Numbered from the stretch's first letter, positions 24,805 to 32,529 are shown. The stretch: DNA of 42,500 nt from Symbiodinium natans (GCA_905221605.1 CAJNDS010001358.1:729712-772211); one strand, 5' to 3'. Numbers and translations are program-made. The notes: generated by a model from the sequence alone, not told the origin.

Positions 24805-24938
24805 AAGTCACACCTTATCCTGGAGTGCCCCATCCGAACACCCCTCAAGTGCCCACCCAAAGAGCTCCTGCAGTGTCCCTCGGGCTCCCAGCCCCCGAAG
24901 AAATTCCGCCTGAAGGGCGCACCCCCAAGAGAATCCTA
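24805..24938 (+). CDS. candidate exon, proline-rich
   Basis: Acceptor GGTGGACCTAG, then VTPYPGVPHPNTPQVPTQRA, LPAPEEIPPEGRTPKRIL and a possible GC donor (CTA|GCTTTAGGG). Resembles a disordered linker. The minus frame 24808-25017 is a shadow. Confidence 0.42.
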
Positions 24939-24962
24939 GCTTTAGGGTTGTGGTGTTTGCAG

Positions 24963-25045
24963 CCAGGTTGAAAGGGGCTGTGACAAGTGTCTTATTCAAG
25001 AAACTCTGCCCCCACAATGCCCATAAAGCCCTACCCGAGCCCTAA
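24963..25045 (+). CDS. candidate terminal exon, unidentified
   Basis: Acceptor GTGTTTGCAG, frame RLKGAVTSVLFKKLCPHNAH, then KALPEP, TAA. Lies 24 bp after the previous exon. Confidence 0.42.
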
Positions 25046-25305
25046 TTACGCCTACAGTGAACTCAGCGCAACCTTGGGATGGGGAAGGAGTAACGAAGAG
25101 CGGCATCTCCGTGTTATAGGGCGCTTTGGGGAGACTTAGACCCGAGTTTAGGAATGCAGGTGGTCTTGAGGGTGCGGCACGTTTAAGTTCTTTCTTCGCC
25201 TGGTCCTCCTATCAGGACCCCCCGCCCCCCAGTTACATTTTCCTAATCCAACTACTGCCTTAAGTAGTCCTCTTTGTTCAATGGTAGTGCTTTTGGGCTT
25301 AGGGG
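25046..25305. other. unassigned stretch
   Basis: No convincing frame; a short C run near 25217 and a decayed telomeric word near 25298. Nothing else recognised. Confidence 0.4.
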
Positions 25306-25310
25306 GTGAG

Positions 25311-25406
25311 AAGCGGGAGCTCTACACCCAGCTCAGAGGCCCGAACTCAGCAGACCGGACATTCAGCCCTGCTATTCCGAAGGAGCTTCAAAAAAGGCTT
25401 CTCTGA
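25311..25406 (+). CDS. candidate terminal exon, unidentified
   Basis: Acceptor TTAGGGGGTGAG, 31 codons (KRELYTQLRGPNSADRTFSP, then AIPKELQKRLL), TGA. The overlapping plus frame that runs to 25451 has weaker composition. Confidence 0.42.
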   Translation, partial: KRELYTQLRGPNSADRTFSPAIPKELQKRLL

Positions 25407-25620
25407 ACCCTGCGGGGGTCCCATATCACCTCCACGCTGGAAGGCAAATTTAGCGTTTAGGGCTTAGGGTTTGCAGAAACCCAGATTCCCTCAGACCCGG
25501 ATAGAACCCTGTATCAACCCGCAACCCTAGTTGATCGACGCTCCACCCTGCGCCGCCACGCCAAGACCTAATAAGACCTAAACCTTCTATGCATCCACAA
25601 TCCTCAGAAGCGGGCAGCAG

Positions 25621-25697
25621 CCTCCTACCTCCCGCCTCCCGCCTCCCGCCTCCCGCCTCCCGCCTCCCACCTCCCGCCTCCCGCCTCCGGCCTCCAA
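25621..25697 (-). repeat. CCTCCCG tandem repeat, 7-bp period
   Basis: About eleven 7-bp units. The two long minus frames (GGRREAGGGRREA) through it are repeat-encoded. The period equals the telomeric unit but the sequence is different. Confidence 0.9.
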
Positions 25698-25779
25698 CCA
25701 CCCGCCTGGCAAATTACATGTAAACAGCCCCTTTTTACGAGGCGCTTGGTTTGTGTACTTTTTTTGTGATGCTTTACAG

Positions 25780-25933
25780 GACCAAGCTAGGAAGCCGAGG
25801 TCAGTCAGGTCGTGCACGTCACGGTTTTCGTGGACATGGCAGACACGACGCCGGGCTCGCGGATGAAGGCAGTACGGGGGTGCGACCGGGTTGCTGTAGG
25901 CTGTATTTCAGCCCCAAATCCCCTCGCCTCTGA
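25780..25933 (+). CDS. candidate exon, Gly/Arg/His-rich
   Basis: A pyrimidine tract and acceptor GATGCTTTACAG, then TKLGSRGQSGRARHGFRGHG and DEGSTGVRPGCCRLYF, TGA. RG/RH content recalls RNA-binding tails. A second frame (from 25812: VFVDMADTTPGSRMKAVRGC) is also open. Confidence 0.38.
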
Positions 25934-26224
25934 ACCCTGGGGGACGGGAAGGGAGGGGGGGAGAGAGGGAGGGGGGGAGGGACCCGCTCGAAACAAGCTC
26001 GTCAACGGCTTGCTGTTCAAGAGTCTGTTGGTATAGGGTAGGGACTGCTTCCTTAGAGGTTAGGCTCGGGCTTAGGATTTGAGAATGTGACACATACTAA
26101 TAATCATAGTAGTATAGTATAATACTAATAGTACTAAGAAGAAGAATGCCTGATAAGGCCTGATCTTCAAAGCCCCTAAAGCCCTGCACCCTGAAACCCC
26201 ACAAGCATAAATCTTAAGCCTTAG

Positions 26225-26330
26225 ATTCAAAGATCTGCGCAAGGAAGCCGCCAATCTGATTGCACAGAGGGCGAACTGGTACCTGGCGAAGGCGGGTGCT
26301 GGGATTGGGCTCGCAGCCCTAAGGCCTTAA
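26225..26330 (+). CDS. candidate exon, helical and partly hydrophobic
   Basis: Acceptor TAAGCCTTAG, frame FKDLRKEAANLIAQRANWYL, then AKAGAGIGLAALRP, TAA; a donor option GTGCTG at 26296. An amphipathic helix followed by a small-residue hydrophobic stretch. Confidence 0.42.
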
Positions 26331-26690
26331 ACCAAAATCCTTTGGGCCTTTAGCCCTAAAAAGTAGGCTTTCGGGTTTGGGGGGCGCTGAACCCTCCATT
26401 TGTTTTACAACTGTTTGAGGTTTTGTTGCTATTGTCATTATATTGTCATTATGTATGAGTTATTGTTATGATTATTGTTATTATTATTATTATTGTTATT
26501 ATTATTATTATTATTATTGTTTTTATTATCATTATTTCTATTACGATTATTATATCATTATGGTTATGGTTGGTCTTCATGTCTGGAACTACTACAGTTC
26601 TTCCACGCTTGCGGGGCCATCTTATGTGAGCTCCTTTGGAGTGCTTCTTAGCGTACCTCGGCAGAGAAGCCGAAAGCCCAAGGGTTTAGG
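26331..26690. other. gene-poor stretch with ATT microsatellite
   Basis: (ATT)n/(TTATTG)n tract at 26448-26565. The Tyr-rich frame through it is an artefact. The remainder shows no clear exon. Confidence 0.6.
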
Positions 26691-26710
26691 GTTTAGGGTT
26701 TAGGGTTTAG

Positions 26711-27092
26711 GGCCAACTTCAAAGTCGAAGACCGCGCCGGAGGTCACTTCCTTCTCCACACTGCCGGGAACTCAAGATTGCTCTCGCGAACCCGAAACCC
26801 CGCAAGCCCAGCAACCGTACAAGCTTTTCAAAGCTTAGAAGCCTTGAGCCCTAAACCCTGGGCCCTAAGCCCTACAGCCCGAAACCTTAGACCAGCCTTA
26901 TACCTGCAAATAGAAACCCGAGCAGCCCGAGTACAAAGCTTGACGAGTCCTGCAGACCTTCATTCAAGAGTTTCGTCAAGTTGCCCAGCACAGAACAACA
27001 CAATCGGAGAAGAAGGCACCCGGCCAAACATAGTTCTTGAGTATGAGGGAATCCCTTGTCCCCTCGGCAGAAACCTCCACAACAGCCAGTAG
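26711..27092 (+). CDS. candidate exon after a telomeric TTTAG, long open frame
   Basis: TTTAG of the preceding G-rich run is the acceptor. The frame is open for 126 codons (ANFKVEDRAGGHFLLHTAGN, YLQIETRAARVQSLTSPADL, NIVLEYEGIPCPLG) to TAG at 27090. The middle has telomere-derived words. From 27041 another frame (MRESLVPSAETSTTASRTLF, then CVRFGNMWK) ends at donor GTCATC and may be the true 3' part. Confidence 0.42.
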
Positions 27093-27286
27093 AACGTTAT
27101 TTGGGACACAGGCAACGTGTCGCTTTTTTTGTGTTCGTTTCGGCAACATGTGGAAGGTCATCTGGTCTTTTTGGGTTCGTTTTTCAGACCCCTAAGTACC
27201 CTAGGAACCTAAACCCTAATCCCTCAACCCTTAACCCTTAACCCTAAACCCGAAACCCGAAACCCTAAACCCTAAACCCTACACAC

Positions 27287-27353
27287 CTCCCCAACTCCGT
27301 GTGCGGCTGGCCATCCGCCTGATGTGCAGCTTTGCTGTTCCTGCCCATCATGC
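27287..27353 (-). CDS. candidate first exon (minus) between G-rich strands
   Basis: Minus strand: acceptor TTTAG of a telomeric unit, then ATG ATG and the frame MMGRNSKAAHQADGQPHTEL, then G, donor GTGTGTAGGG. Arrays on both sides read G-rich on this strand. The plus strand is also open. Confidence 0.36.
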
Positions 27354-27503
27354 CTAAACCCTAAACCCTGAACCCTGAACCCTGAACCCTAAACCCTAAA
27401 CCCTAAACCCTAAACCCTAAACCCTAAACCCTAAACCCTAAACCCTAAAGCCTAAACCCTAAACCCTAAACCCTACACCCTAAACCCTAAACCCTAAACC
27501 CCT
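27354..27503 (-). repeat. interstitial telomeric array, C-rich
   Basis: About 20 units with three CCCTGAA near the start. Confidence 0.96.
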
Positions 27504-27639
27504 TCATAACAAAACGCTAACGCCTAAACTGTTTATTTCCAGGGGCTCCGAATCGCCCGAAGTAGGTAGTAGATGGGCCCTTGGAGGCCTAGAGTAAAGC
27601 TGCAGACCCTACACCCATACAGTGGACCCGCAACATTTG

Positions 27640-27745
27640 CGTAGGGTTTAGGGTTTAGGGCCAGTTTAGGGTTTAGGGCCAGTTTAGGGTTTAGGGTTTA
27701 GGGTTTAGGATTTAGGGTTTTGGGGTTTAGGGTTTTCAGGTTTAG
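27640..27745 (+). repeat. interstitial telomeric array, G-rich, degenerate
   Basis: TTTAGGG units broken by two GCCAG inserts and ending at the acceptor for the exon at 27754. Confidence 0.93.
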
Positions 27746-27753
27746 GGTTACAG

Positions 27754-27843
27754 GCTGTCTCTTCCGCCCTGCCGAGGATCCGCGAGTATGAAGGTCTCAA
27801 GGCAATGCCCGAGATCTTCCTCAAGGATCGGCGGATGCACCGG
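27754..27843 (+). CDS. candidate exon, unidentified, well formed
   Basis: Acceptor TTTAGGGTTACAG, exactly 30 codons (AVSSALPRIREYEGLKAMPE, then IFLKDRRMHR), donor GTTTCAG. Very protein-like composition. It is followed by a palindromic AT element. No family recognised. The minus frame 27705-27914 is a shadow. Confidence 0.5.
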
Positions 27844-27854
27844 GTTTCAGTTTT

Positions 27855-28004
27855 CCCCCTGGTTCTTAGTAATGAGGGAATGAGGGCCCTGTATATTATA
27901 TATATATATATCACAAGTTATATATTATATTATATATAATATATCCTTGGAGGGATTATATAGGGCCCTCATTCCTTCATTCCCTGCTAAGAACGAGGCA
28001 GGGG
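27855..28004. mobile_element. palindromic MITE-like element with AT centre, family F
   Basis: CCTGGTTCTTAGTAATGAGG and GAATGAGGGCCCT on the left pair with AGGGCCCTCATTC and CTGCTAAGAACGAGGCAGG on the right. The centre is (TA)n. A lone arm GGGAATGAGGGCCCT is at 6757-6771. Confidence 0.6.
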
Positions 28005-28041
28005 CAAGTGGGGTGTAGAAGGCAGGGCGAGCTTGTATTCC

Positions 28042-28172
28042 CAAACCCTAAACCCTAAACCCTAAACCCTAAACCCTAAACCCTAAACCCTAAACCCTAA
28101 ACCCTAAACCCTAAACCCTAAACCCTAAACCCTAAACCCTAAACCCTAAACCCTAAACCCTAAACCCTAACC
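28042..28172 (-). repeat. interstitial telomeric array, C-rich
   Basis: About 18 near-perfect units. Confidence 0.97.
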
Positions 28173-28255
28173 CCTACTTTTTTCTGTCCCATCCCATCCC
28201 GCACCGTTGAAGGCGGCTTAGCCACCGAAGCTGGCCTGCGGAGTTCCAGGCTTTT

Positions 28256-28347
28256 AGGGTCCCTTTAGGGTTTAGGGTTTAGGGTTTAGGGTTTAGGGTT
28301 TAGGGTTTAGGGTTTAGGGTTTAGGGTTTAGGGTTTAGGGTTTGGGG
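28256..28347 (+). repeat. interstitial telomeric array, G-rich
   Basis: About 12 units; upstream intron-side sequence for the exon at 28367. Another run is at 28476-28532. Confidence 0.96.
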
Positions 28348-28366
28348 TTCAACAGGGTCGTGGCAG

Positions 28367-28426
28367 GACACCATCTTGAACCGCGAGGAGCTCGCGGACG
28401 GAGGCGGCATCGCTTGTGGTGGGCAG
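28367..28426 (+). CDS. candidate exon between G-rich arrays
   Basis: Acceptor GGGTCGTGGCAG, 20 codons DTILNREELADGGGIACGGQ, donor CAG|GTTTGGGTTTAGGG. Telomeric repeats lie on the sense strand on both sides. Confidence 0.47.
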
Positions 28427-28551
28427 GTTTGGGTTTAGGGGCGACCTCATTATGCAAAGCCCGAAACCACAAATGCGTTTAGGGTTTAGGGTTTAGGGTT
28501 TAGGGTTTAGGGTTTAGGGTTTAGGGTTTAGGGGCCTGTCTGGGACACGTT

Positions 28552-28650
28552 CCCTAAAGCCCCTAAAGCCCCCTAAAAGCCCCCTAAAAGCCCCCTAAAA
28601 TCCCCCTAAAAGCCCCCTAAAGCCCCCTAAAGCCCCCTAAAGCCCTAGAC
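28552..28650 (-). repeat. 9-11 bp telomere-derived satellite (AAAGCCCCCT)n
   Basis: About nine units of CCCCCTAAA(A)G, a longer relative of CCCTAAA. Confidence 0.92.
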
Positions 28651-28673
28651 CCTACACCCCAAAACCCTGTCAG

Positions 28674-28713
28674 CCAAAGAGGCGACACAGGCTTCGAGAT
28701 GCAGGCTGGAGGG
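28674..28713 (+). CDS. candidate short exon, basic
   Basis: Acceptor CCCTGTCAG, frame PKRRHRLRDAGWR, donor GTTTTT. Confidence 0.28.
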
Positions 28714-28772
28714 GTTTTTTTGGGGTTTGGGGTTGAGGGTTTAGGGTTTAGGGTTTAGGGTTTAGGGTTTAG

Positions 28773-28820
28773 ACAACTGGGCAACCTGGGCTTAGAAGGT
28801 CTGCTCCTTTTGCATCATTG
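28773..28820 (+). CDS. candidate exon after telomeric TTTAG, leucine-rich
   Basis: TTTAG of the array, then QLGNLGLEGLLLLHHW, donor GTACGC. The peptide looks like a transmembrane or leucine-rich helix. Confidence 0.38.
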
Positions 28821-28911
28821 GTACGCATAGGGTTTAGGGTTTGGGGTTTTGGGGCTTTGGGGTTTAAGGTCTCGGGTGCCCGGCTGTATCTTTCAACCCA
28901 ATTTTTCGTAG

Positions 28912-28997
28912 GGTTGAGGATGCCTGTCTTCTTAGCTCGTGCAAGTAGGGTTGCACGGTCAGGCTTCTACATTGTGGCCCCGGTTTTAAGGCCCTGA
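28912..28997 (+). CDS. candidate terminal exon, unidentified
   Basis: Acceptor ATTTTTCGTAG, frame LRMPVFLARASRVARSGFYI, then VAPVLRP, TGA. The positive, hydrophobic alternation could be a membrane or targeting helix. Confidence 0.42.
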
Positions 28998-29067
28998 AGC
29001 TCTACACCCCCTAAGCCTTAGCCCTTAAGCCCTACAATAAGTCCTGAGCCCACAGCCCAGAAGCCCC

Positions 29068-29165
29068 TGAAACCCTAAACCCTAACCCCAAAACCCAAAA
29101 CCCTAAACCCTAAACCCTAAACCCTAAACCCTAAACCCTAAACCCTAAACCCTAAACCCTAAACA
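29068..29165 (-). repeat. interstitial telomeric array, C-rich
   Basis: About 13 units. Confidence 0.96.
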
Positions 29166-29197
29166 CAAAAAAGTGTGTACAAAGCCCGGCAAGCCAG

Positions 29198-29253
29198 GCA
29201 GCATCGGCCCTGGAGGTTGGCGCAGAGCCAGCCTTGCCAAAGAGCGAGGACGG
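29198..29253 (+). CDS. candidate exon, unidentified
   Basis: Acceptor GGCAAGCCAG, frame AASALEVGAEPALPKSED, donor GTGAGG leading into a G-rich array. Confidence 0.4.
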
Positions 29254-29314
29254 GTGAGGGTTTAGGGTTTGGGGTTGAGGGTTTAGGGTGTAGGGTTTAG
29301 GGTTTAGGGTTTAG

Positions 29315-29388
29315 GGTTGACATTGGGCGTGTTGACATGTTCGGCGCTCTACGGATGGGTTGCGGGTTTGGGGCAAGCGGCCCGGGGA
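29315..29388 (+). CDS. candidate exon with canonical donor, MITE in the following intron
   Basis: The TTTAG of the array is the acceptor and GTAAGT (29389) the donor. The phase that fits the next exon reads LTLGVLTCSALYGWVAGLGQ, then AARG, a membrane-like segment. The alternative phase reads VDIGRVDMFGALRMGCGFGA. Both ends are strong sites. Confidence 0.47.
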
Positions 29389-29425
29389 GTAAGTAGGACT
29401 TGCTTGATCTATCGGGTTCAAAGAT

Positions 29426-29545
29426 CCTTGGTAGCTCAGTGGTACCTCTTTTTTGTTTTTGCATTTTTTGGTTCTAGGTTCCCTTATAAAATATCCAAGC
29501 CAACAAGGGCACCCTTATTATCATATGCTTACTGGGCTACCAAGG
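29426..29545. mobile_element. intact MITE-like element, family A, with 4-bp target duplication
   Basis: CCTTGGTAGCTCAGT (29426-29440) pairs with ACTGGGCTACCAAGG (29531-29545) with one mismatch, total 120 bp. AGAT flanks it on both sides. It has no telomeric block and so shows the unexpanded form of the family. It lies in the candidate intron 29389-29564. Confidence 0.75.
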
Positions 29546-29564
29546 AGATTCGGCATGTTTTCAG

Positions 29565-29633
29565 ATTGAGCGTTTTTTGTCGGATCTCTCCTGCGACATT
29601 GACAGCAGAAGCTGGCGACAGGGGGATCTTTGA
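29565..29633 (+). CDS. candidate terminal exon
   Basis: Acceptor GGCATGTTTTCAG, 22 codons (IERFLSDLSCDIDSRSWRQG, then DL), TGA at 29631. In phase with 29315-29388 over a 176-bp intron that carries the MITE. Confidence 0.47.
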   Translation: MERFLSDLSCDIDSRSWRQGDL

Positions 29634-29739
29634 AAGCTTGGGCTTTAGGGTTAAGGGTTTAGGGTGTAGAGCTTATGGTTTGGGGTTTGGGGACTGATGT
29701 TTTAGGTTTTAGGGTTCTGTGTGCCTTGCTTGTTGACAG

Positions 29740-29773
29740 AAATCGGGTCCCCCTTCAGTCCCCCTGATCTCTG
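29740..29773 (+). CDS. candidate short exon with GTGAGC donor
   Basis: A pyrimidine-rich tract and acceptor TTGTTGACAG, frame KSGPPSVPLIS, donor GTGAGC. Very good sites but only 34 bp. Confidence 0.33.
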
Positions 29774-29969
29774 GTGAGCCGGGGGCGGGGCGGGGGAGGG
29801 GGGCGGTGGAGGAGCCCTAAACCCTAAAACCCTAAACCCTAAAGCCGAAGCCCTAAACCCTAAACCCTAAACCCTAAACCATTGTGTTTAAGCGACTTCC
29901 CCGCATCGAAGGGATGCTTGATTGAAAGAAGCCTTTCTTGGTGCGGTGCTTCGCTCTTCGTGAAAGCAG

Positions 29970-30022
29970 CCAGTCGCTGTGGCCACCGGCTGCCAGCTAC
30001 TCAAGTTCCTGAATCCTACACC
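29970..30022 (+). CDS. candidate exon, unidentified
   Basis: Acceptor GTGAAAGCAG, frame PVAVATGCQLLKFLNPTP, donor GTAAAC. Another frame from the same acceptor (SRCGHRLPATQVPESY) is open too. Confidence 0.36.
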
Positions 30023-30148
30023 GTAAACCCTATAATTAAACCCCAAACCCTACCCTAGACCCTAAACCCCAATCCCTAAAACCTAATCCCCAAACCCCAA
30101 ACCCTACACCCCAAACCCTAAACCCCAGTAAACCCTAAACCGCTGAAG

Positions 30149-30204
30149 ACTTGGCAGGAGACGCTGCACTTGCCCGAGGCCTCATGAAGCATGAGCTCAT
30201 CAGG
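30149..30204 (+). CDS. candidate exon ending at a telomeric donor
   Basis: Acceptor CGCTGAAG, frame LAGDAALARGLMKHELIR, donor AGG|GTTTAGGG. An amphipathic helix; also follows a C-rich array. Confidence 0.42.
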
Positions 30205-30282
30205 GTTTAGGGTTTAGGGTTTAGGGTTTGGGGTCATCGAAATCGAAACCTGGTGTTTCCCCGCCTCAACCCTACGCCCTAG

Positions 30283-30329
30283 GCGGTGCTGAGAAGGCCC
30301 TTCTTGCTTACTCTGACTCTAAACCCTAA
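30283..30329 (+). CDS. candidate short terminal exon
   Basis: Acceptor CTACGCCCTAG, frame GAEKALLAYSDSKP, TAA inside the next C-rich array (30316-30445). Confidence 0.28.
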
Positions 30330-30445
30330 ACCCTACCCCCAAACCCTAAACCCTAAACCCTAAACCCTAAACCCTAAACCCTAAACCCTAAACCCTAAAC
30401 CCTAAACCCTATACCCTATACCCTAAACCCTAAACCCTAAACACC
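30316..30445 (-). repeat. interstitial telomeric array, C-rich
   Basis: About 18 units, two CCCTATA. Confidence 0.96.
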
Positions 30446-30449
30446 GCAG

Positions 30450-30557
30450 GTGAGAGAACGTATTACCGGGGTTCCGGGGAGCCGGGCTCTTGGAGCCGGC
30501 AGAAACTCAGCAAGCGCTCATAGATCAATTTTGTTTCTAAACGACATCGCAACTCAG
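30450..30557 (+). CDS. candidate exon upstream of a fully telomeric intron
   Basis: Acceptor TAAACACCGCAG, exactly 36 codons in phase 0 (VRERITGVPGSRALGAGRNS, then ASAHRSILFLNDIATQ), donor CAG|GTTTAGGG. The frame is varied and not repeat-derived. Joins in phase 0 to 30641. No family recognised. Confidence 0.55.
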
Positions 30558-30640
30558 GTTTAGGGTTTAGGGTTTAGGGTCTGGGGGTTTAGGGTTTAGG
30601 GTTTCGGGTTTCGGGTTTCGGGTTTCGGGGTACTCTTGAG
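30558..30640 (+). repeat. candidate intron made of telomeric repeats
   Basis: GTTTAGGG at the start, then TTTAGGG, GGGTCTGG and four GGGTTTC units, ending GGTACTCTTGAG. Of 83 bp only the last dozen are not telomere-like. If spliced, the repeat itself is the intron body and its donor. Confidence 0.5.
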
Positions 30641-30696
30641 GAGCCCAAAGACAACAGTCAATTGGGGCTCTTCGACGGGAGGTTATTGTACATCAG
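30641..30696 (+). CDS. candidate exon downstream of the telomeric intron
   Basis: EPKDNSQLGLFDGRLLYI follows CTCTTGAG in phase 0 and ends at AG|GTTTAGG. The next acceptor that fits the phase is TTGCTTAAG at 30798, giving VFEAAVGRDPTASSQDPLPA. Confidence 0.5.
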
Positions 30697-30798
30697 GTTT
30701 AGGTTTTAGGGTTCAGGTTTCAAGGTTTCGGGTCTAGGGTTCAGCTCTCAGGGTTCAGGTTTCATGGCTCTTTAGGACTGGGCGTTGTGTTGCTTAAG

Positions 30799-30875
30799 GG
30801 TTTTCGAAGCTGCAGTTGGAAGAGACCCCACTGCAAGCTCTCAAGACCCTCTTCCTGCTTGTCCAATTGCTTCTC
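30799..30875 (+). CDS. candidate exon, all three frames open
   Basis: Three frames are open up to a T(9)G(13) tract. VFEAAVGRDPTASSQDPLPA is phase-compatible with 30696; LEETPLQALKTLFLLVQLLL after CTGCAG (30814) is an alternative membrane-like reading. Confidence 0.35.
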
Positions 30876-30877
30876 TT

Positions 30878-30902
30878 TTTTTTTGTGGGGGGGGGGGGGG
30901 TA
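30878..30902 (+). repeat. poly-T/poly-G junction
   Basis: T9 GT G13 directly after a candidate exon; see also 31303-31328. Confidence 0.85.
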
Positions 30903-31031
30903 GAGTATAGTTAGTAGTGAAATTGGCGGGTTTCGGTGGTTGCAAGTGACTCCTATTCACACTTCTGTGCTGTTTCTCTCCCGGTGTAGCAATAAGCCTT
31001 AAACTGTAGACCCTGAAGCCTAAACCCTAAA

Positions 31032-31103
31032 CGCACACTGCATGCTGCCATTTGTGGTGCAAGAGCCCGAGCTTACATCAGGAAGCCCCAAAAACTCTCT
31101 TGA
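31032..31103 (+). CDS. candidate exon, strand uncertain
   Basis: The plus frame RTLHAAICGARARAYIRKPQ, then KLS, ends in TGA, but no acceptor is visible. The minus strand has acceptor GATGTAAG, frame LGLLHHKWQHAVC and a telomeric donor GTTTAGGG. Confidence 0.3.
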   Translation, partial: RTLHAAICGARARAYIRKPQKLS

Positions 31104-31203
31104 CCCCGCCCCCTCGCCTCCCCCAGGAACCCCAAACCCTGGACCCCTACAGCCGGCTTTACAGGGTCCAGGGCCATAGGCAGCCGAAGTCTACTCTCCT
31201 CAG

Positions 31204-31300
31204 AGATTCTGTGCTTTCTTTTGGCGAATAGAAGAACGCGAGGGGAAAACTAAGACGATTTGTTTTGATTACAAGGACCAAAGAAGAGGCCCTTGTTCCT
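31204..31300 (+). CDS. candidate exon, aromatic-rich
   Basis: Acceptor CTACTCTCCTCAG, frame RFCAFFWRIEEREGKTKTIC, then FDYKDQRRGPCS, open until a T(n)G(n) tract at 31303. The exact 3' end is unclear. Confidence 0.45.
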
Positions 31301-31436
31301 TTTTATTTTTTTTGGGGGGGGGGGGGGGCCTTATCACCCTCTTTAAACCAAAAAGGGCACCCCTTTATTGGGCCTAGATTAGATTATGTTTCGGTGGGGA
31401 AGATCGAAGCCTTGCGCTCGATGCCCTGACCCGCAG

Positions 31437-31469
31437 AGGCCATCGAGAGCTGGCTTCAACAGAGGCGAG
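31437..31469 (+). CDS. candidate short exon
   Basis: Acceptor CTGACCCGCAG, frame AIESWLQQRR, donor GTGGGT. Phase 1 at the end matches 31496, but the gap would be only 26 bp. Confidence 0.35.
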
Positions 31470-31495
31470 GTGGGTCTGCACCAAGGGCCATTCAG

Positions 31496-31530
31496 GGCTT
31501 GAAAGTTTCTATCAGAGCCCACCGATAGTG
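31496..31530 (+). CDS. candidate short exon with canonical donor
   Basis: Acceptor GGCCATTCAG, frame LESFYQSPPIV, donor GTAAGT at 31531. Confidence 0.37.
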
Positions 31531-31614
31531 GTAAGTTTCTCAGCTCCAGGCACTAATCCACCATGAGCCCTAAGCCCTAAAATGCATGGGTTCAGGGTTT
31601 GGGGTTGTAAAGAG

Positions 31615-31698
31615 CCCGTTGGTTCCACTATGGACCCGAACACTGAAGCCGTGCCCGCAGGTTCGAAGAGGAGTGGCGGTTTGGAGAGGAAGTGCTAA
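31615..31698 (+). CDS. candidate terminal exon
   Basis: After TTGTAAAGAG: PVGSTMDPNTEAVPAGSKRS, then GGLERKC, TAA. An overlapping frame at 31586-31768 is Val/Arg-rich and less natural. Confidence 0.37.
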   Translation, partial: PVGSTMDPNTEAVPAGSKRSGGLERKC

Positions 31699-31856
31699 GG
31701 TTTGTTTAGGACTTAGGTGCCGAGGTCGCAAGGGTGCGGGGGTGGTTCTTGAGAGATTTTGGGATTAGGGTTTGTGGCGGGTCTGGGAGTAGAGCTGTGA
31801 GTTGCAGCATGCGGCGGTAGGACTTGCAGGTCTTCAGGGGTGACTCCTAAAATCAG

Positions 31857-31925
31857 GCTGCGGACGGTCTGGAGGTGCAGATCACGCCCCTAAATATCGA
31901 AAACCCTAAACAATGTAAGCTCTAA
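31857..31925 (+). CDS. candidate terminal exon
   Basis: Acceptor CCTAAAATCAG, frame AADGLEVQITPLNIENPKQC, then KL, TAA; donor option GTAAGC at 31915. Confidence 0.4.
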   Translation, partial: AADGLEVQITPLNIENPKQCKL

Positions 31926-32030
31926 ACCCTAATCCCAAACCCCCTAAGCCCCAAAAGCTCCAAAGCACGCCGCTGCTGGTGAGACCGATTCTTCATTCGA
32001 TGGCTTCTCCTACGTAGTCCGTAATGTAAG

Positions 32031-32333
32031 GCCGTCTCATATTGGCTGCCCAAAGAGGTGATCGATTTTGCGGGAAAGCTTCCCCATGCCCCACGCGAAT
32101 GCGGGCCGGGCATATCTTCAAAAGCTTTCGGGTTGAGTGTTTTTTGGAGGGAGAGGCGACGGCAAACAGCTGGCCGGAAGTCCCCCAAAAATGCCTACAG
32201 CACCCCATCGCTGGGTGCAGGTACAACACCTCGCAGCAGAATGCCATTCACGACTCAAAGAAGGCTGGCCGAAACCCGATCCCTTTGCCTAAGCCGGTGG
32301 AATGTGGTGGTTCATGAATCTCAGCACCCCTAA
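32031..32333 (+). CDS. candidate exon or exon pair, 100 codons, unidentified
   Basis: After CGTAATGTAAG the frame runs 100 codons to TAA at 32331: AVSYWLPKEVIDFAGKLP, GISSKAFGLSVFWRERRR, TPSLGAGTTPRSRMPFTT, SRWNVVVHESQHP. A donor option GCAG|GTACAA at 32220 would end it after the first 63 codons. The shadow frames at 32042 and on the minus strand are less balanced. There is no telomeric repeat in this 300 bp. Confidence 0.5.
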   Translation, partial: AVSYWLPKEVIDFAGKLPHAPRECGPGISSKAFGLSVFWRERRRQTAGRKSPKNAYSTPSLGAGTTPRSRMPFTTQRRLAETRSLCLSRWNVVVHESQHP

Positions 32334-32349
32334 AACAAAACGAGCCCTT

Positions 32350-32445
32350 CACCCTCAACCCATGCTTAACCCTGAACCCTAAACCCTAAACCTAAAACCC
32401 TCAACCTTAAACCCCAAACCCTGAACCCTAAACCCTAAACCCAAG
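32350..32445 (-). repeat. interstitial telomeric array, C-rich, degenerate
   Basis: CCCTAAA with CCTTAAA, CCCTGAA and CCCCAAA variants. Confidence 0.9.
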
Positions 32446-32529
32446 AGCTCTCCCCTATCCTGCACAGCAGTCCCGATGCCGCAGGCCAGTGTAGCGTTGA
32501 GGGTTTAGGGTTTAGGGTTCAGGGTTTAG

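Noticed and set aside
25587-25817. Minus-strand frames with GGRREAGGGRREV repeats
   Set aside because: Encoded by the CCTCCCG tandem repeat.
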